Assembly: GCA_963969595.1 (NCBI GenBank) | Contig: OZ018408.1 | Location: forward strand, 25,101,371-25,165,370 | Direction: 5' to 3' | DNA: 64,000 nucleotides | Source: Neckera pumila | Lineage: Eukaryota > Streptophyta > Bryopsida > Hypnales > Neckeraceae | Shown: piece after piece, positions 35,415 to 46,784 of the stretch | How the letters are laid out: each line of letters opens with the position of its first letter | How positions within the stretch are numbered: position 1 is the stretch's first letter | Position numbers and translations under genes: made by a program | Notes under the pieces: model-generated | Seen by the model: only the letters and a program-made list of their open reading frames with translations | The model's database searches: none | Told to the model about the DNA's origin: nothing

Positions 35415-36545
35415 TTTATGAAAGCAGACGCTTCAAACTTTGAATTAACCCCTAAAGGACCAGCATGCATTTGTTGGCTATATAAGAATTTTGGACAGGT
35501 ATGTATGACTAGAGGTTTTCATGTTTTAGGGCCAAACTTTAAGAAAAAAATTGTGGACAAAGAGTATCTTTTATATGCACTAAATTTCATGACATTTGAA
35601 AATATGAGTCAAAAGTTATGGCTTGATGTGTTATTTTTTTTTATAAATAGGCAATCCAGGCAGATAAAAGAAATGACTTTTTTTAGAAACAAAAACTTGA
35701 AATTGGTTTTCTAGAGTTATATATAGTTACATGGAAAGCTTTGAATCGTTCCATTTTGATTAGTGAATTAAAATTTATATATGAAGATTTTTTGTTTGCA
35801 GGCAATTATGGATTCTCTACTTTAAAATAAACTTTGAAGTACTTTATCTTACTCAATTTTCAACATTTTTAGAAAAAGATAAAATCATAGGATGTAGATT
35901 GTTTATTACAACATTGCAGCCAAGGGGATTGGCATTTTTCAATTCCATAATTAAATTCTTAACAATTTAGTATTTTGAATCATTCTCTACTACTGTCTAT
36001 TTACTATTTTTTTCCTATATGTTGTACAATTCCAAATGATCAGAAATTTTTCAAGCATGTGTGGCCAACTTGTCTAGAGGGAAGAATGCAAAGAAACACC
36101 ACCATTTCGAACATTTTTCATAGAAAAGTGAGCTTGTGAAGTGCAGCTGCCTGTTTTTTGCAGGGCCAAAACAATGATTTCAATGATGTTTGAATGCTTA
36201 TATCTTGCAATCCACGTCGTGGAAATTTTTGAAATTTTTACCACATGTTATCAAGTTAGCATAATACAAGATCCTGTGGTTGTATTGTCAAAATTTTGTT
36301 TTTTTCAAAAATTAGGTACTTATACTAAAAATGGCAATTTTTGAGCATTTCGGTGAAAACATAGTCATGGAAGTTTAGGAGTTCAGTGCAGCCCTCTTGC
36401 AAATGATAGATAAAAGGAAACTTCACCTAGCCACATTTTATTTGAGAAAATTTTCACCTGATGAGATTAACTACAATTTCACGACAAGGAACTTTTTGCT
36501 ATTGTGGACTCGTTTCAAGAATGACACCTAGTATCTGAAAGTGCG
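35415..36545 (+). pseudogene. Ty3/gypsy RNase H fragment, split by a MITE
   Basis: The left piece shows KADASNFEL (the Asp of the RNase H active site within T/K-D-A-S). The right piece after 36386 shows LATFYLRKFSP and, one frame over, EINYNFHDKELFAIV with the conserved Glu. A frame change near 36465 and later stops show decay. Confidence 0.8.
35445..36385 (-). mobile_element. Group A piggyBac-type MITE in gypsy RNase H, TTAA target (copy A4)
   Basis: The left end is TTAACCCCTAAAGGACC. The right end is GGAAGTTTAGGAG with a degraded TTAA (TTCA). The RNase H motif around ADASNFEL runs into TTAA at the left boundary and resumes in frame after the right boundary, so the pre-insertion target is readable. 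Confidence 0.85.
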
Positions 36546-37216
36546 TCACATTGGGTGACTGTATATGTATATATAGAGAGAAGATCAAGTCACCATCCCG
36601 TCGACTTAATCTTCTCTCTAAAAATCCATTCTAAAATTCTCCTTTTGAAAAGTCTAAGCATAACAAAGCATGGCATCACCGTTGCAAACCTTTTGGGGAA
36701 ATATCACCCTCAATGAAAATCTTTACACACATTTTTGTCATGTTCCATGTCCTATATACCACCTGTAATGACAAGATGGGACGGCGGGATCCTTTTGACT
36801 TCTTATTCCTATTAACAAGAAAAACTCATCTTTTGCCACTAAATAGAAAGCAATCACAAAGAGTGATTGCGATGTGCCATTACACTACCTTAGCAACAAG
36901 AGCAACAAAGGCAGCAAGTTTAGAGCAAACTCGTGAAGTAAATCTTGGCCTTACCTACGCCCATGCAAGCCAACAAACCAAAAAAATACTCCATATCAGT
37001 TTATATACGTGAGGTGTCTGCAGCCAAGGCCAGTTGTTATCCTTTTCACAAACCAAAGAGAATGCAAGAACAAAGATAAAAACAAGGAAAAAACATTGAA
37101 GCTCAAATTTTCTCTCCTGTCAGACCTTACCCACCATGGTGTCTTCTACTGAAGTAGAGCATGAATGCTACTAAAGTGTAAGCAAGGCTTTGGAGTTCTC
37201 CCACATAAAATACAAT
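36546..37216. other. Unrecognised sequence, with a hairpin and a dispersed repeat
   Basis: AGAGAGAAGAT (36576-36586) and its complement ATCTTCTCTCT (36609-36619) form an 11-bp stem. A 99-codon ORF at 36713-37012 has no known domain. The region around 36945-37130 recurs at 51720-51925. Confidence 0.4.
36945..37130. repeat. Dispersed repeat, copy 1
   Basis: Shares CCTACGCCCATGCA, ACGTGAGGTGTCT, CCAGTTGTTATCCTT and AAGATAAAA, in order and similar spacing, with 51725-51870. It has no TTAACCCC ends; its class is unknown, possibly a solo-LTR remnant. Confidence 0.55.
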
Positions 37217-37500
37217 AAGGTAGGGGGCTATAAAAACGACCCATCTCTAAAAGCGATTTGGTTCATTTTGCCTCTAACATGTACCAGAAGAATACATTTC
37301 AGGAGGGGGTCGCCTTTAGAAACCACTGTGTTTTTAACTTCAAAAATTCATAACTAAATCCACAAAGGTCCAAAAAATATGAAACGACTTGGGTTCGATG
37401 CCAATTCCATTTTTCTTACTACAAAAAATTTATTAAAATTTATTTTAAACAATTTAACTTCCCCAAAAATGCAAATCAGCTCTTACAGCCCCCTACCTTA
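37217..37500. mobile_element. Group D MITE (copy D1)
   Basis: Perfect terminal inverted repeats TAAGGTAGGGGGCT and AGCCCCCTACCTTA enclose 284 bp. Read on the opposite strand, the interior matches 38308-38500 (TCGTTTCATATTTTT, TTAGTTATGAATTTTTGAAG). Confidence 0.85.
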
Positions 37501-37594
37501 GTCCTTGTTCTCTCAAAGCACCCGATATGTATTCAGCAATGAATAAGAAATTCTTCCTTCTCCAAGAATCAACTTATATGGTTGCATATGGTTG
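37501..37594. other. Short spacer
   Basis: Nothing recognised between copy D1 and the next group B element. Confidence 0.4.
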
Positions 37595-38504
37595 TTAACC
37601 CTTAAAGGCCCAAAGTCCCCTGGTGGACACTTGGGATTTTGGATAGGCTTGTGTGACCTGAAATTTTGGCTTGATTTTTTGAAACTTTTTTTAAAGATAG
37701 GGTATCACATTAGCTTTCTAGAAATACAATCTTTTTTCAATCAGTACCCAGAAGCAAAAGTTATGCCACCCAAAGTCAAAAAAGCAACTACTGGGCAAAA
37801 AAAAAAATTGTAAAAAATTATATTTTTTTTTAAATTTTTATTCTCAAAGATCATATTTTTGTCTACATTTGAAGCTTTGATTCACTCTATTTGGACTCAA
37901 AATGAGAAAGCTATAGACAATCTTGTTTTTCACACAATCTAACATCTTCTTAAAAAAAACCCTTATAGAATTCAATTTTGAATGCAATTTTCAACAAAAT
38001 TCAATATTTTTTTTTGAAAAGGTTAAGTTTGTTTGCAAGAACAATCCCACAATTGGGATTATGGTGTTTTAATTCCACCTAAGAGCTATTAGCAATTTAG
38101 TGTTTCATTCGATTTTGGACCTATTTCTACTTAATAATCTTTTTATATGTGAAATTTTTTTTCCCGACTCTCAACTCAATTGTTCAACATTAAAAAATTT
38201 AATCCAATGGTGTATAGTGCAAAAAAAAACTATAAATGGCCATCAAAGTCATTTGAAATTGCAAGCCACAGTTCAAAAAAATTTCTTTTTCCAACTTCAA
38301 ATGCTATTAATGGAGGTCCATAAAGCGCTCATTTAAAAGCTGAAACTGAATTTTAGGAGGTAAAACTTCTTGAAATATTTTTTAGTAAATTTACCTTCAA
38401 AAACAAATGAAATGGGCATCCAACCCAAATCGTTTCATATTTTTGGGAGCTTTGTGGAATTAGTTATGAATTTTTGAAGTTCAAATTTTTGACACTTTGG
38501 AAGG

Positions 38505-38603
38505 CTCTAAAATCACCCACCTCCTCAAATGTTCACAACTTGTACATTGCAAAAAGCAACATGTACAAGCAGTGAACACTAAAGAGGTGGGCAATTTTAG
38601 AGC
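38505..38603. repeat. Inverted repeat within copy D2
   Basis: GGCTCTAAAATCACCCACCTC at the left pairs with GAGGTGGGCAATTTTAGAGC at the right; ACTTGTACAT and ATGTACAAG form an inner stem. A long hairpin transcript is possible. Confidence 0.8.
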
Positions 38604-38612
38604 CCGAGCAGT

Positions 38613-39538
38613 TTAACCCCTAAAGTTCTATGACTATGTTCTCACCAAAAACGTTCAAAAACTGCCATTTTTAATACAAGTATCCAATTTGAAGAATTTT
38701 TTTTTGACACATGTAACCATAGGATCTTGTAGTATGGTGACTTGGAAACATATGATAAAAATTTCATGAATTTCCACCCCGTGGATTGCAAGATAGAAGC
38801 ATTCAAAGTCACTGAAACCATTTTTTTGGCCCTGCGAAAAATAGGGCAGCAACACTTCACAAGCTCAATTTTCGATGAAAAATGACCAAAATGATGGTGA
38901 TTCTTTGGATCCTTTTTCCTAGACAAGTTGGCTACATGCTTGAAAATTTTCACTTCATTTGGAATTGTACAACACATAGGATAAAAATAGTAAGTAGATA
39001 GTAGTAGAGAATGATTCACAATATTAAATTGTCAAGAATTTAATTATGGAATTGAAAAATGCCAATACCAATGGTGGCAATGTTGTAAATAAATAATCTA
39101 CATCATATGATTTTGTTTTTTTCAAAATATATTGAAAATTGAGTAAGATAAAGACTTCAAAGTTTATTTTAGAGTAAAGAATCCATAACTGCCCGCAAAC
39201 TTAAAATCTTCATAACTTTTGACTCATTGATCAAAATGGGATGTTTAAAAGCTTTTTACGCATAAATAACTCTAGAAAACCAGTTTCAAATTTTTGTTTT
39301 TGGAAAAAGTGATTTTTCTGATTTGCTCGGACTGCCCAGTTATGAAAAAAAGTAACATATTAGGCCATAACTTTTGACTTATATTTCCAAATATTATGAA
39401 ATTTGGTGCATATGAAAGATATTCCTTGCCCCCACCTTCTATTAAAGTTTCAGCCAAAAATATGGAAGTCTCTAGTTGTACGTACCTGCCCAAAAATTCT
39501 ATACAACCAAAAACCGCATGTTGGTCCTTCAAGGGTTA
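38613..39538 (+). mobile_element. Group A piggyBac-type MITE (copy A5), innermost of three
   Basis: TTAACCCCTAAAGTTCTATGAC at the left and GGTCCTTCAAGGG + TTAA at the right; interior typical of group A. It lies in D2, which lies in B3. Confidence 0.85.
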
Positions 39539-39742
39539 AGAACCTCCTCCCTTACATATCTTCCAATCCAAACGGTCAAACTTCATGAAATTTTACCACA
39601 ATCATAATTTAAGACAAGTGAAGTACAAGATCTCATGGTTAGATTCTTAAAAAAAAAAAAATGTTTCTTGAATGATTGCAGCAGAAATGGTAGTTTTCAG
39701 TGGTTTTGGAGCAAGAAAATGCCTTGGGCCTTTAGAGTTTAA

Positions 39743-39914
39743 TGCAAGCTTAAGAAGTTGATATTGCTGTACTAGTGATGTCTCATAGTAAGTATGGACA
39801 TGGTGTTAATTTAGGCCACCCTTGTTGATACAGCATAGGTGTGGTTTCTTGAAACCTCCACCCATCATCACAGCAGCTACTGATTAGCTTTGTTGGCATG
39901 TACTCAAAAATCAA
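39743..39914. other. Short spacer
   Basis: Nothing recognised. Confidence 0.4.
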
Positions 39915-40334
39915 GTAACCCATAAATGCCCAAGGCCTGTTTTGAGCCTCTTGGAATTTGCTCTAAATTGAACAAAAAGTCAACATTTTGATATGTTGAA
40001 TCAAGTTTTGAATTGTAACCGTACAAATTCAAACTAGACATATTAGAGAGCACATAGGAAAAGAAAACACAACAATATCATTTCCAAGAGCCTTCAACTT
40101 TACAAAAAGTCAAGATTGCAATGGGTACCATTGCATAAAATCTTAAATAGAAAAATCATAATCATAATCAAAATTACAATTATTTTCAAAATCAGATTTT
40201 TGATGCTAAAACTAGACTTCAAAAAGAATCTTTTAAAAATATAAACAACTGAAAATAGCAACTTGGTAAGGTTTTATTTAACCTCAAAGTTTCTTTGACA
40301 CCACGTTTGGGTGCCTTGGGTATTTAGGGGTTAA
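39915..40334 (-). mobile_element. Group C MITE (shortened copy)
   Basis: The left end GTAACCCATAAATGCCC has a degraded TTAA. The right end is GTGCCTTGGGTATTTAGGGG + TTAA. At ~420 bp it is shorter than the ~640-bp group C copies and lacks the middle. Confidence 0.75.
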
Positions 40335-40358
40335 TGAGTTCATTCTAAGGGACCCCAT

Positions 40359-41214
40359 TTAACCCCTAAAGGCCCAAGGCCTTTTTCTACAAAAACACAC
40401 TCAAAACTGCCATTTCTGTACCAAAGAGTAAAAAAATTTGAAAATTGTTTTTTTTGCACATCTAACCATAGGATATTACACCTAACTAGTATGATAATGT
40501 GTGGAAAAAATTTCAGAATTTTTGACCACACAGATTGCAAGATATCTGCATTTAAAGTGAAAAAAACAAGTTTTTGAGCACATTATGCGATTAGATTTTA
40601 TGAGTTTGAATATTTTAATTTAATTAAAAAATATTGCACTACAAAGTTTTGAGCATTAAATTTTTGTAGTAGAAAATCGAGTCAAGAATCTAGCAAAAAA
40701 AGGTGAATATTAATATCTTTTATATGGAATTAAAATGCATTAATTCCAATGGTGAGATTGTTCTAGCAAGCAAATTAAACCATGTGGAACTTTTTTTTTG
40801 ATAAACTAAAAAACTTGCATTTAGAAATGAATCCTACAAATCATTTTTTTTCAGGAAGATGCTCTAAGTGCCCAAAAAATAAGATTGTCCATGACTTTTA
40901 CACAACAAATCCAAATCGAATGTATCAAAGCTTTTTAGATAGACAAAAATATGATCTATGGGAAAAAAAATTCAAAAAAAAAATTCAAAGTTTTTGTAAA
41001 TTTTTTGGTTGCCTCCTCTCTTTTATTTAGAGTTTTTTTGAGCATAACTTTTGTTTCCGCGCATTAACTGAAAAAATAATGATATTCCTATAAAGCTTAT
41101 CAATTTTCTATCTTCACAAAAAGTTTCAAAAAAGCAAGACAACAACTTAGCCCATAGGTACTTGCCCAAAATCTCATTTGTCCCTCAAAGGAACAATAGT
41201 CCTTTAGAGATTAA
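40359..41214 (-). mobile_element. Group B MITE, reverse (copy B4)
   Basis: TTAACCCCTAAAGGCCC at the left, then AAAACTGCCATTTC. At the right, TTGTCCCTCAAAGGAACAA (a decayed form of the group B palindrome), then GTCCTTTAGAGA + TTAA. Confidence 0.8.
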
Positions 41215-41488
41215 GGTAACTACATCTGAAATCGCATGCTTCCTAAAATTACGCAATGTATATTCTTGCCAAAAATGTACTCTCACTATTCATATGATTT
41301 TATGATCACTTTTGGATACACCTATTCTCAACATTTTGGAATTCTGTAGTTTATTCACACGGTGTTCAAATTATGCACTCTAAGAGAATGTAGAATCCCC
41401 TTTTGACTACCAATGAGATTTCACAATTTTTTTTCAATATAATAGTAAGAACCATGCTGAATCATGCTGAAATTGCTTAACTGTGCAA
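41215..41488. other. Short spacer, no gene
   Basis: AT-rich; nothing recognised. Confidence 0.4.
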
Positions 41489-42450
41489 TTCAACCCTTCA
41501 CCGCCCAAAGTCCAGCCATGCTTTAAAAATGCGTGCCTTTGCAAGTCTGAAAAGTCAAAATTAGAGTGAGGTATGAAGATCTCAAGCGTACAATATTGTA
41601 GTATGTATATTTTAGATGGTGTGGAACAAATTTGGGATCATTTGACTGTTTAGATTGAAAGATTATAATGTTTTAGTGTTCAAAGAAGGTGCTGAAATTT
41701 TCTTAAAAACACATTTGGAGGTGAAATTTGATTTCTAAACCTACTCAAATGAAAAAACTTTAAGCTACAAAGTGATTTGAAACCATAATATAAACACTTT
41801 GGTGAAAAGAATTTCATAAAAAAAAAAATCATTGTGTCTACAAAATGGATTTGAAATGTCTAGAAATAGTGAAAAAAGGAGGAAAAAATCACATCTACAA
41901 TTAAACCTCCTACTAAAATGCTTCTTAGACAATCAAAACTTCTTGGATTGATATGAAATTTTAGCCACAAGAACTAGACAAGCATACGCAACTTTTCCAA
42001 CAAGAATTTTATAAAGAGGATCATGTATGAAGTAGTTATGCACCGCCGAAGTTGATTGAAATGCAATAATATCTGGATTTTGAACTTCAAATTGCTCCTA
42101 AGAATTCAAAACAACTTGGATTGGCATGAAATTTTTAGCACAATAACTAGACCTTAAGGAGTACAAAATCCAACAAATTTTATTGAATACAAACATTTTT
42201 TGAAAAAGATACAAGCCCCCAAAGTTGCATTTATCACAACGTAGTGTGTTGAACAAAAATTGACCTTGTGAACTTCAAATGGCTTTCGCAAACTCAATTA
42301 ATCTTGGATTGATTTGAAAATTTCAACATAAAAATTAGACTAGTATGCGCAACTTTCCCAACAATTTTTATTGAATTTGGACATCGGATGCAAAAGTTAT
42401 AGTGCTTCAAAGTTTGTGTGGGGACACTTTTCGTCCTCTTAGTCAGTTAC
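41489..42450. mobile_element. Possible degraded TTAA-type element with internal tandem repeat
   Basis: Starts TTCAACCCTTCACCGCCC and ends GTCCTCTTAGTCAG + TTAC, which could be eroded versions of the TTAACCCC...GGGGTTAA ends. The size (~960 bp) fits, but the interior differs from groups A-C. Confidence 0.35.
41938..42400. repeat. Tandem repeat, three diverged units of ~165-185 bp
   Basis: TTGGATTG(A/G)(T/C)ATGAAA... followed by a 'xxAACTAGAC' motif and AACTTT(T)CCAACAA-type sequence recurs beginning near 41952, 42117 and 42303. Confidence 0.65.
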
Positions 42451-42761
42451 CTTCACTAGTAATTGTCCCCTATTCATCTACACAAAATAGTGAAATCAGA
42501 TTGCCTCAACAATTAGGTTCCCTTCTTTGACAGAAGTTAGCTTGTGAGCCATTGCTTGTCCACATGGATACGCATGCAATCCTCTAAATTGGAGCCATGC
42601 ATAGTGCACAAACCCATACAACACACATAGTTCCTTCATTACTGCATCCTGCTGCAATGACTGCACATATTTATGTAGTGTTGGATGCCAAGAAACTAGT
42701 ATGGGGCAACCTAATTTCGCTATTTATGTAGCACAAGTCATTTTTGTTCCACAATTCTTAG
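42451..42761. other. No gene recognised
   Basis: Somewhat less AT-rich spacer with no domain. Confidence 0.4.
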
Positions 42762-43707
42762 TTAACTCCAGAAGGACTAAGGTGATTTTCCTATCAAAAA
42801 AGACTCAAAACTGTCAAAAAAAATGCTTCAAAATTTTAGTTTTTTGCATATCCAACCGTAAGATTTAATACTTGACTAGTATATAAATATGTGGAAGAAA
42901 TTTCAGAAACTTTGACCATGTAGATTGCAAGATATAATTGCAAAATGAAAGTTTAGCGGGCATTGCATTTAAAGTGAAGAAAACAAATTTTATTGCACCT
43001 TGCTTGACTAGATTTTTTGGCTTTGAATCTTTTTAGTTCAAATTTTTTGCACTATTGATTTTGATTTTCTACTTCTTTATGTTAAGTAGTTGATTTGAGA
43101 ATCTCCAAGAAAAATTTAGGAGAAAAAGCACTTAATTTTCACTCATTAAAAAATTGTTAAGTAGAGGAAGGTTCAAGATTCAAGAAAAAAATAAATTGTT
43201 AATAGCTTCTAGATGGAATTGAATCACAATAATCCTAATGGTGAGGTTATTCTACCAAGAAAATCTAACCCTATCTAACAATTTTTTTTGAAAAATTCTA
43301 AAAATTGCAATAAAAAATGAGTTCTACAAGTTATTTTTTCAAGAAGATGCTTAGATTGCCCGAAAAAACTAAGATTGTCCATAACTTTCTCCTTATTAGA
43401 CCAAATTGAATGAAACAAAGCTTCTCATGTAGACCAAAATATAATCTTTGAAGAAAAAATTTGAAAAAATAATTGTTTTGATTTTTTGTGATCTTTTTTT
43501 GTGCTACCTGCTAAACTCCATTTTTGCTTATTGTGCCATAACTTTTGCTCCTGGGCATCAATTAAAATAAAAATGATATATTTACAAAGCTCTCGCAAAA
43601 ATACACAACTTCAAAAATCCCAAAAAGATATTACTAAAAATTGAGACAGTAGGAACTTGCCTGGACCCAAATTGTTCTCCGAGGGGACAAACGGTCCTTT
43701 AGGGTTA
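42762..43707 (-). mobile_element. Group B MITE, reverse (copy B5)
   Basis: Left end TTAACTCCAGAAGGACTAAGG (eroded). Right end TTCTCCGAGGGGACAAACGG, then TCCTTTAGGG + TTAA. Interior shows ATAACTTTTGCTCCTGGGCA, the reverse of the group B left subterminal region. Confidence 0.8.
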
Positions 43708-44556
43708 AGTGGAGTGTACTGTGCTTTCTTTGGATGAATCTATTACAAAGAGTTATTGTTCCCTTTTTAAGCAACCAATACTTTCTGTTGTTTATGTCTT
43801 GTGTGTTTGTGGTTTAGCCGTTTAGTGGGCTCCCACTACTTTTGGAGGTAAGTGTACTTGTAATTGCAAGCACTTGGGAAGACAAAGCCTATACTAAGGT
43901 AGTTAATCCAAAACAATAAATTTTGGACAAATAGGGGGCACTTATCATTTTAGTTCCACAATTAAAGCTAGTAAAAGTCACTTTTTGGACTTTTGTTGTC
44001 TATAGTAGACTAGGTCAAGATTACTTTAAGTTTGTGTGTTTTTTTGGTCCAAAATTTTATCTTGCCATTCCATTGTAGAATTTACGATAGCCTTGCTCTT
44101 TATGGATATGTGATTCCAATTGTGTGTCTGGAATAATGGCATTTTTCCATTTAGAGGCAAGTTTGACGTTCCGTTTTGAGAGAGAGATACAGTACTTGAC
44201 ACCCTAGTATTGGACAGTTCCAAATAGTTCCAAACAGTTCCAAGCAGTTCCAAGCTTCATGTTAGACAGGTCATCAAATTGCAATACACAATACTGTGAA
44301 ACCCACATCCATGCAGAGAAAAGCAGCTTGTTGTAAAGACGTGTTGTATTTTGAAGGAAAATTTCTTCATCCCACTGTGAGGGAGGGTGGGTCCATACAG
44401 TGTGTGTCCATATCATTCAATAATAATGTGTAACCATTGTTACGGAGAGAATCAAGCTAACACGAGAGTCTCATGAACAACAAGGATTTTGAACAATACG
44501 ATAGCTCAGGTTGCATATACATTAAAAAATCAAAGCACTGGCCTGGTGTACACATA
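43708..44556. other. No gene; includes a 10-bp tandem repeat
   Basis: AT-rich spacer. The two minus-strand ORFs (44026-44416) depend on the tandem repeat and are not credible. Confidence 0.4.
44216..44255. repeat. 10-bp tandem repeat, four units
   Basis: Four units of the form AGTTCCAA(A/G)(T/C). Confidence 0.85.
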
Positions 44557-44683
44557 GCTAAGGTAGATGTACCCAATACCAATTGTTGACCTAATGCCAC
44601 CCAAATGTAGGACCTTCATTGATTATAGAATGAGAATCTATAATACAAGTACATGCCTTAACTCACATGCCTTGTGAAGTTAA

Positions 44684-44716
44684 CCCCTAAAGTTCCATTG
44701 TCCCCTCGGGGACAAT
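44684..44716. repeat. Left terminus with subterminal palindrome
   Basis: CCCCTAAAG is followed at once by an 18-bp near-perfect palindrome, TTGTCCCCTCGGGGACAA. The same arrangement is kept in group B copies B1 and, degraded, in B2-B5, so it is a candidate transposase-binding site. Confidence 0.6.
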
Positions 44717-44879
44717 TTGGAGTTTGGGTAGGTACCTACGGCCTCAATTTTTAGGGTGATTTTTTGAAACCTTTTAAGGACGTGTAATTTTTCAAGAGGT
44801 TTGTGGATAGGTAATTTTTATTCCAATCTGATGTAAGATGAAAAAGTTATGGCATTTTTTTGCTCAAACTCAAGGGACA

Positions 44880-45240
44880 GGCTGGTCAGCCAAATTTTGC
44901 TTGACTTTGGCGGGATCAGTGCTTGGAGGCTGCAGCCTGAATTTGGCCTAGGACAGTGGGTGGCCTCTGAGGCCGGGCGACCCCCGGTTGCAGCCCTTGT
45001 CCCGACTGGACAGGAGGCCTGTCCCGGTTGGAAAGGCCCCAGACCGGGCAGGTGGCTCAACGGTTGGTTGGTTGGGGGGGGGGAGAGCCGCGGCAACTCC
45101 GGCAAGGCTGCACCTGCCTGCGCGCCTAGCTTCGCGCTCCCTCCTCAATCTTGCAATCACAATTGAAGGCGGAATTGAGCAAGATTTCTTGAAATTTGTG
45201 GATTGTCTGCAAGTGGCGAAGGTGCAAGAGATTTGACAGT
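44880..45240 (+). promoter_or_regulatory. GC-rich leader segment of the piggyBac element
   Basis: A GC-rich island inside an AT-rich element, before the first transposase exon. It is open on both strands, so ORFs here are composition artefacts. A promoter or 5' untranslated role is inferred from position only. Confidence 0.3.
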
Positions 45241-45517
45241 GGAATTTGATGAGAATTGTGACGAATTTGGAATGTTGGCAAACGGTGAATGGACCGCAAG
45301 AGTCCAAAAATGCCAAAACTCTCAAGAAAATTTGTAGTCATTACTACTATGAGGCTACAATTTCAATGCGTGGCACCTAATGCAAGCTTTTGCAATAAAT
45401 TCGACCAACATTTGGTAGATTAGAGCACTCTAAGTTGTAGAAATCTAATCTAAAATGACAACCTGTCCTTCACTCTTGTCACCACTAATACTGCAAAGAA
45501 GAGCAATTATGGCGTTG

Positions 45518-45824
45518 CATTAGAGGAGTTTCGGGCCTCCTAAAAGACTGCGAGTTCCCGGAATGTGGGAACTCTGCAGGAATGCTAGAACGCTGCCAAA
45601 TGGCTAGACTGACGTGGTCAAGTGACTACCACGTCATTTTTGTAGTAAAAAAAAAAAAAAAAAAAATGTTAAAATGATATTTTGGTATATTTTATTTTAT
45701 TTTATTTTATTTTATTTTTTTGAAAAAAAAATCTTGACACGCCCATACCGTTGTTCCTTGAATTTGGGCAAACTAGGGAACGAGCCTGGAACAGTCTTCT
45801 TAGACCCCCAAAACTCCTCTAATG
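45518..45824. mobile_element. CATTAG-family MITE inside the piggyBac element
   Basis: Ends CATTAGAGGAGTTTCGGG and AAACTCCTCTAATG are well-kept inverted repeats. The interior has TGACGTGGTCAAGTGACTACC with an inverted ACCACGTCA, a poly-A run (45650-45666), an (ATTTT)n run (45690-45716) and GGGAACGAGCCTGGAACAG. It is the best-preserved copy. Confidence 0.85.
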
Positions 45825-46237
45825 CGAATTCATGACTCTCTTACCTACAAAGTACATCATGGGAGATTGTGCAAACAAGTTCATAATATCTACAACCCAA
45901 CAAAATTTCTTCCTACAGTGCAAGAAGGCCCATTCTCTCTCACAAGAGCTACATTCAAAACTATGTTTGTCTCTGTGAACTAGATCAATGCTATGGATTG
46001 GACCATTGTATGTACATCAAGAGAGCGCAATGCCAAGGTGCAAGGGAACTTCTTCCATCAATGATGAACATCACGGTAACTCTACAACTGTGTTTCTTCA
46101 AATTTTGCATTATCATGTCCAATCCTAAGTGCAATTTCATTTGTGTCATTGTAGGTTGCATGGGATGGATTGTCCGTTTGTCGAAGCTGCAGATTGCTTG
46201 TCCAAGATTCTGCAGGCCCTTCTAATTTGCAATCTCC

Positions 46238-46784
46238 ATGCCGCAATCCATCACCACGAATGTCTCAGATGAAGGACTTGAAGATTATCCCACACCTCTG
46301 TACGTGCCTCTATTACCACAACAAGCTGAAGAGAGTTTTTTCAATGACAACAGGGACATTATTGGCGAGTTCAATCAAGAATTCATGGACAACCAAGAGC
46401 ACAAAATTGGAGGAGGTAGAGAATCAAGTTGTGAAGATTTAGATTTAGATGATTTTGATGAAGGCCCCTGCTCCTCCCATAAACTCCGCAGTCTGGATGA
46501 TCTTCTAAAGCCTCCTGAAATACTACACAATTCAAGGCGCATTGCAAAATCAAGTCAGAGATCAAACCTGCAACAAGGAAACGCGATGAATTTTCAAAAA
46601 TTTGGCAAGGCCGGCGTGAACACTCCCGCAGACGTTGAAGCTCCACCGGCAGAAGCGATAGACGGGATTCTTCCAGGGAGCGCGTCCCCGGCTTGGGAGC
46701 AGAGAGGCAGCGCGTCTCCAACCAAGGAGCGTCCCCGGCCTGCCCGCAGCACCAAACAGCGACCCCGGCCTCCCAGCACAACAT
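46238..46784 (+). CDS. Probable N-terminal exon of the piggyBac transposase
   Basis: An open frame of ~182 codons from ATG 46238 to a GTAAGC donor at 46785. It is acidic in the first half (DEGLEDYPTP, EDLDLDDFDEG) and basic and Pro/Arg-rich at the end (SASPTKERPRPARSTKQ). An acidic, disordered N-terminus is usual for piggyBac transposases, which is why I assign it here; no fold or motif proves it. The donor phase does not match the nearest AG sites before the DDE body, so the junction, or an intervening exon, remains unknown. It may also be translated alone to the TGA-type stops after 46900 if unspliced. Confidence 0.5.

Larger units (their letters stand above)
31603..36545 (+). mobile_element. 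Broken Ty3/gypsy retrotransposon
   Basis: Pieces in the expected gag-pol order: a gag-like start (ATG at 31603), a CCHC zinc knuckle (32501-32545), two reverse transcriptase segments (~33450-33640 and 33948-34126), a post-RT segment (34127-34383) and an RNase H segment (~35415-35444 joined to 36386-36545). Protease is not identifiable and integrase was not found. Many stops and frame changes are present. Three MITEs interrupt it: one CATTAG-type (33667-33947) and two group A piggyBac-type (34384-35316 and 35445-36385). It is inactive. Confidence 0.85.
38308..39554. mobile_element. Group D MITE nested in B3 (copy D2), itself split by A5
   Basis: The left part starts TTAATGGAGGTCC; the right end is GAACCTCCTCCCTTA. 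The interior matches D1 on the opposite strand. It contains a hairpin at ~38505-38603 and is interrupted by a group A element at 38613-39538. Confidence 0.7.
37595..39742 (+). mobile_element. Group B MITE with nested insertions (copy B3)
   Basis: The left end is TTAACCCTTAAAGGCCC, then AAAGTCCCCTGG. The right end is GCCTTGGGCCTTTAGAG + TTAA. The group B sequence breaks at CTTCAAATGCTA (~38306) and resumes at ATATCTTCCAATCC (~39556). The 1.25 kb in between is a group D element that itself contains a group A element. Confidence 0.85.

Noticed and set aside
44849..45341. ORFs on both strands in the GC-rich part of the piggyBac element
   Set aside because: The same composition effect; no domain, and both strands are open at once.
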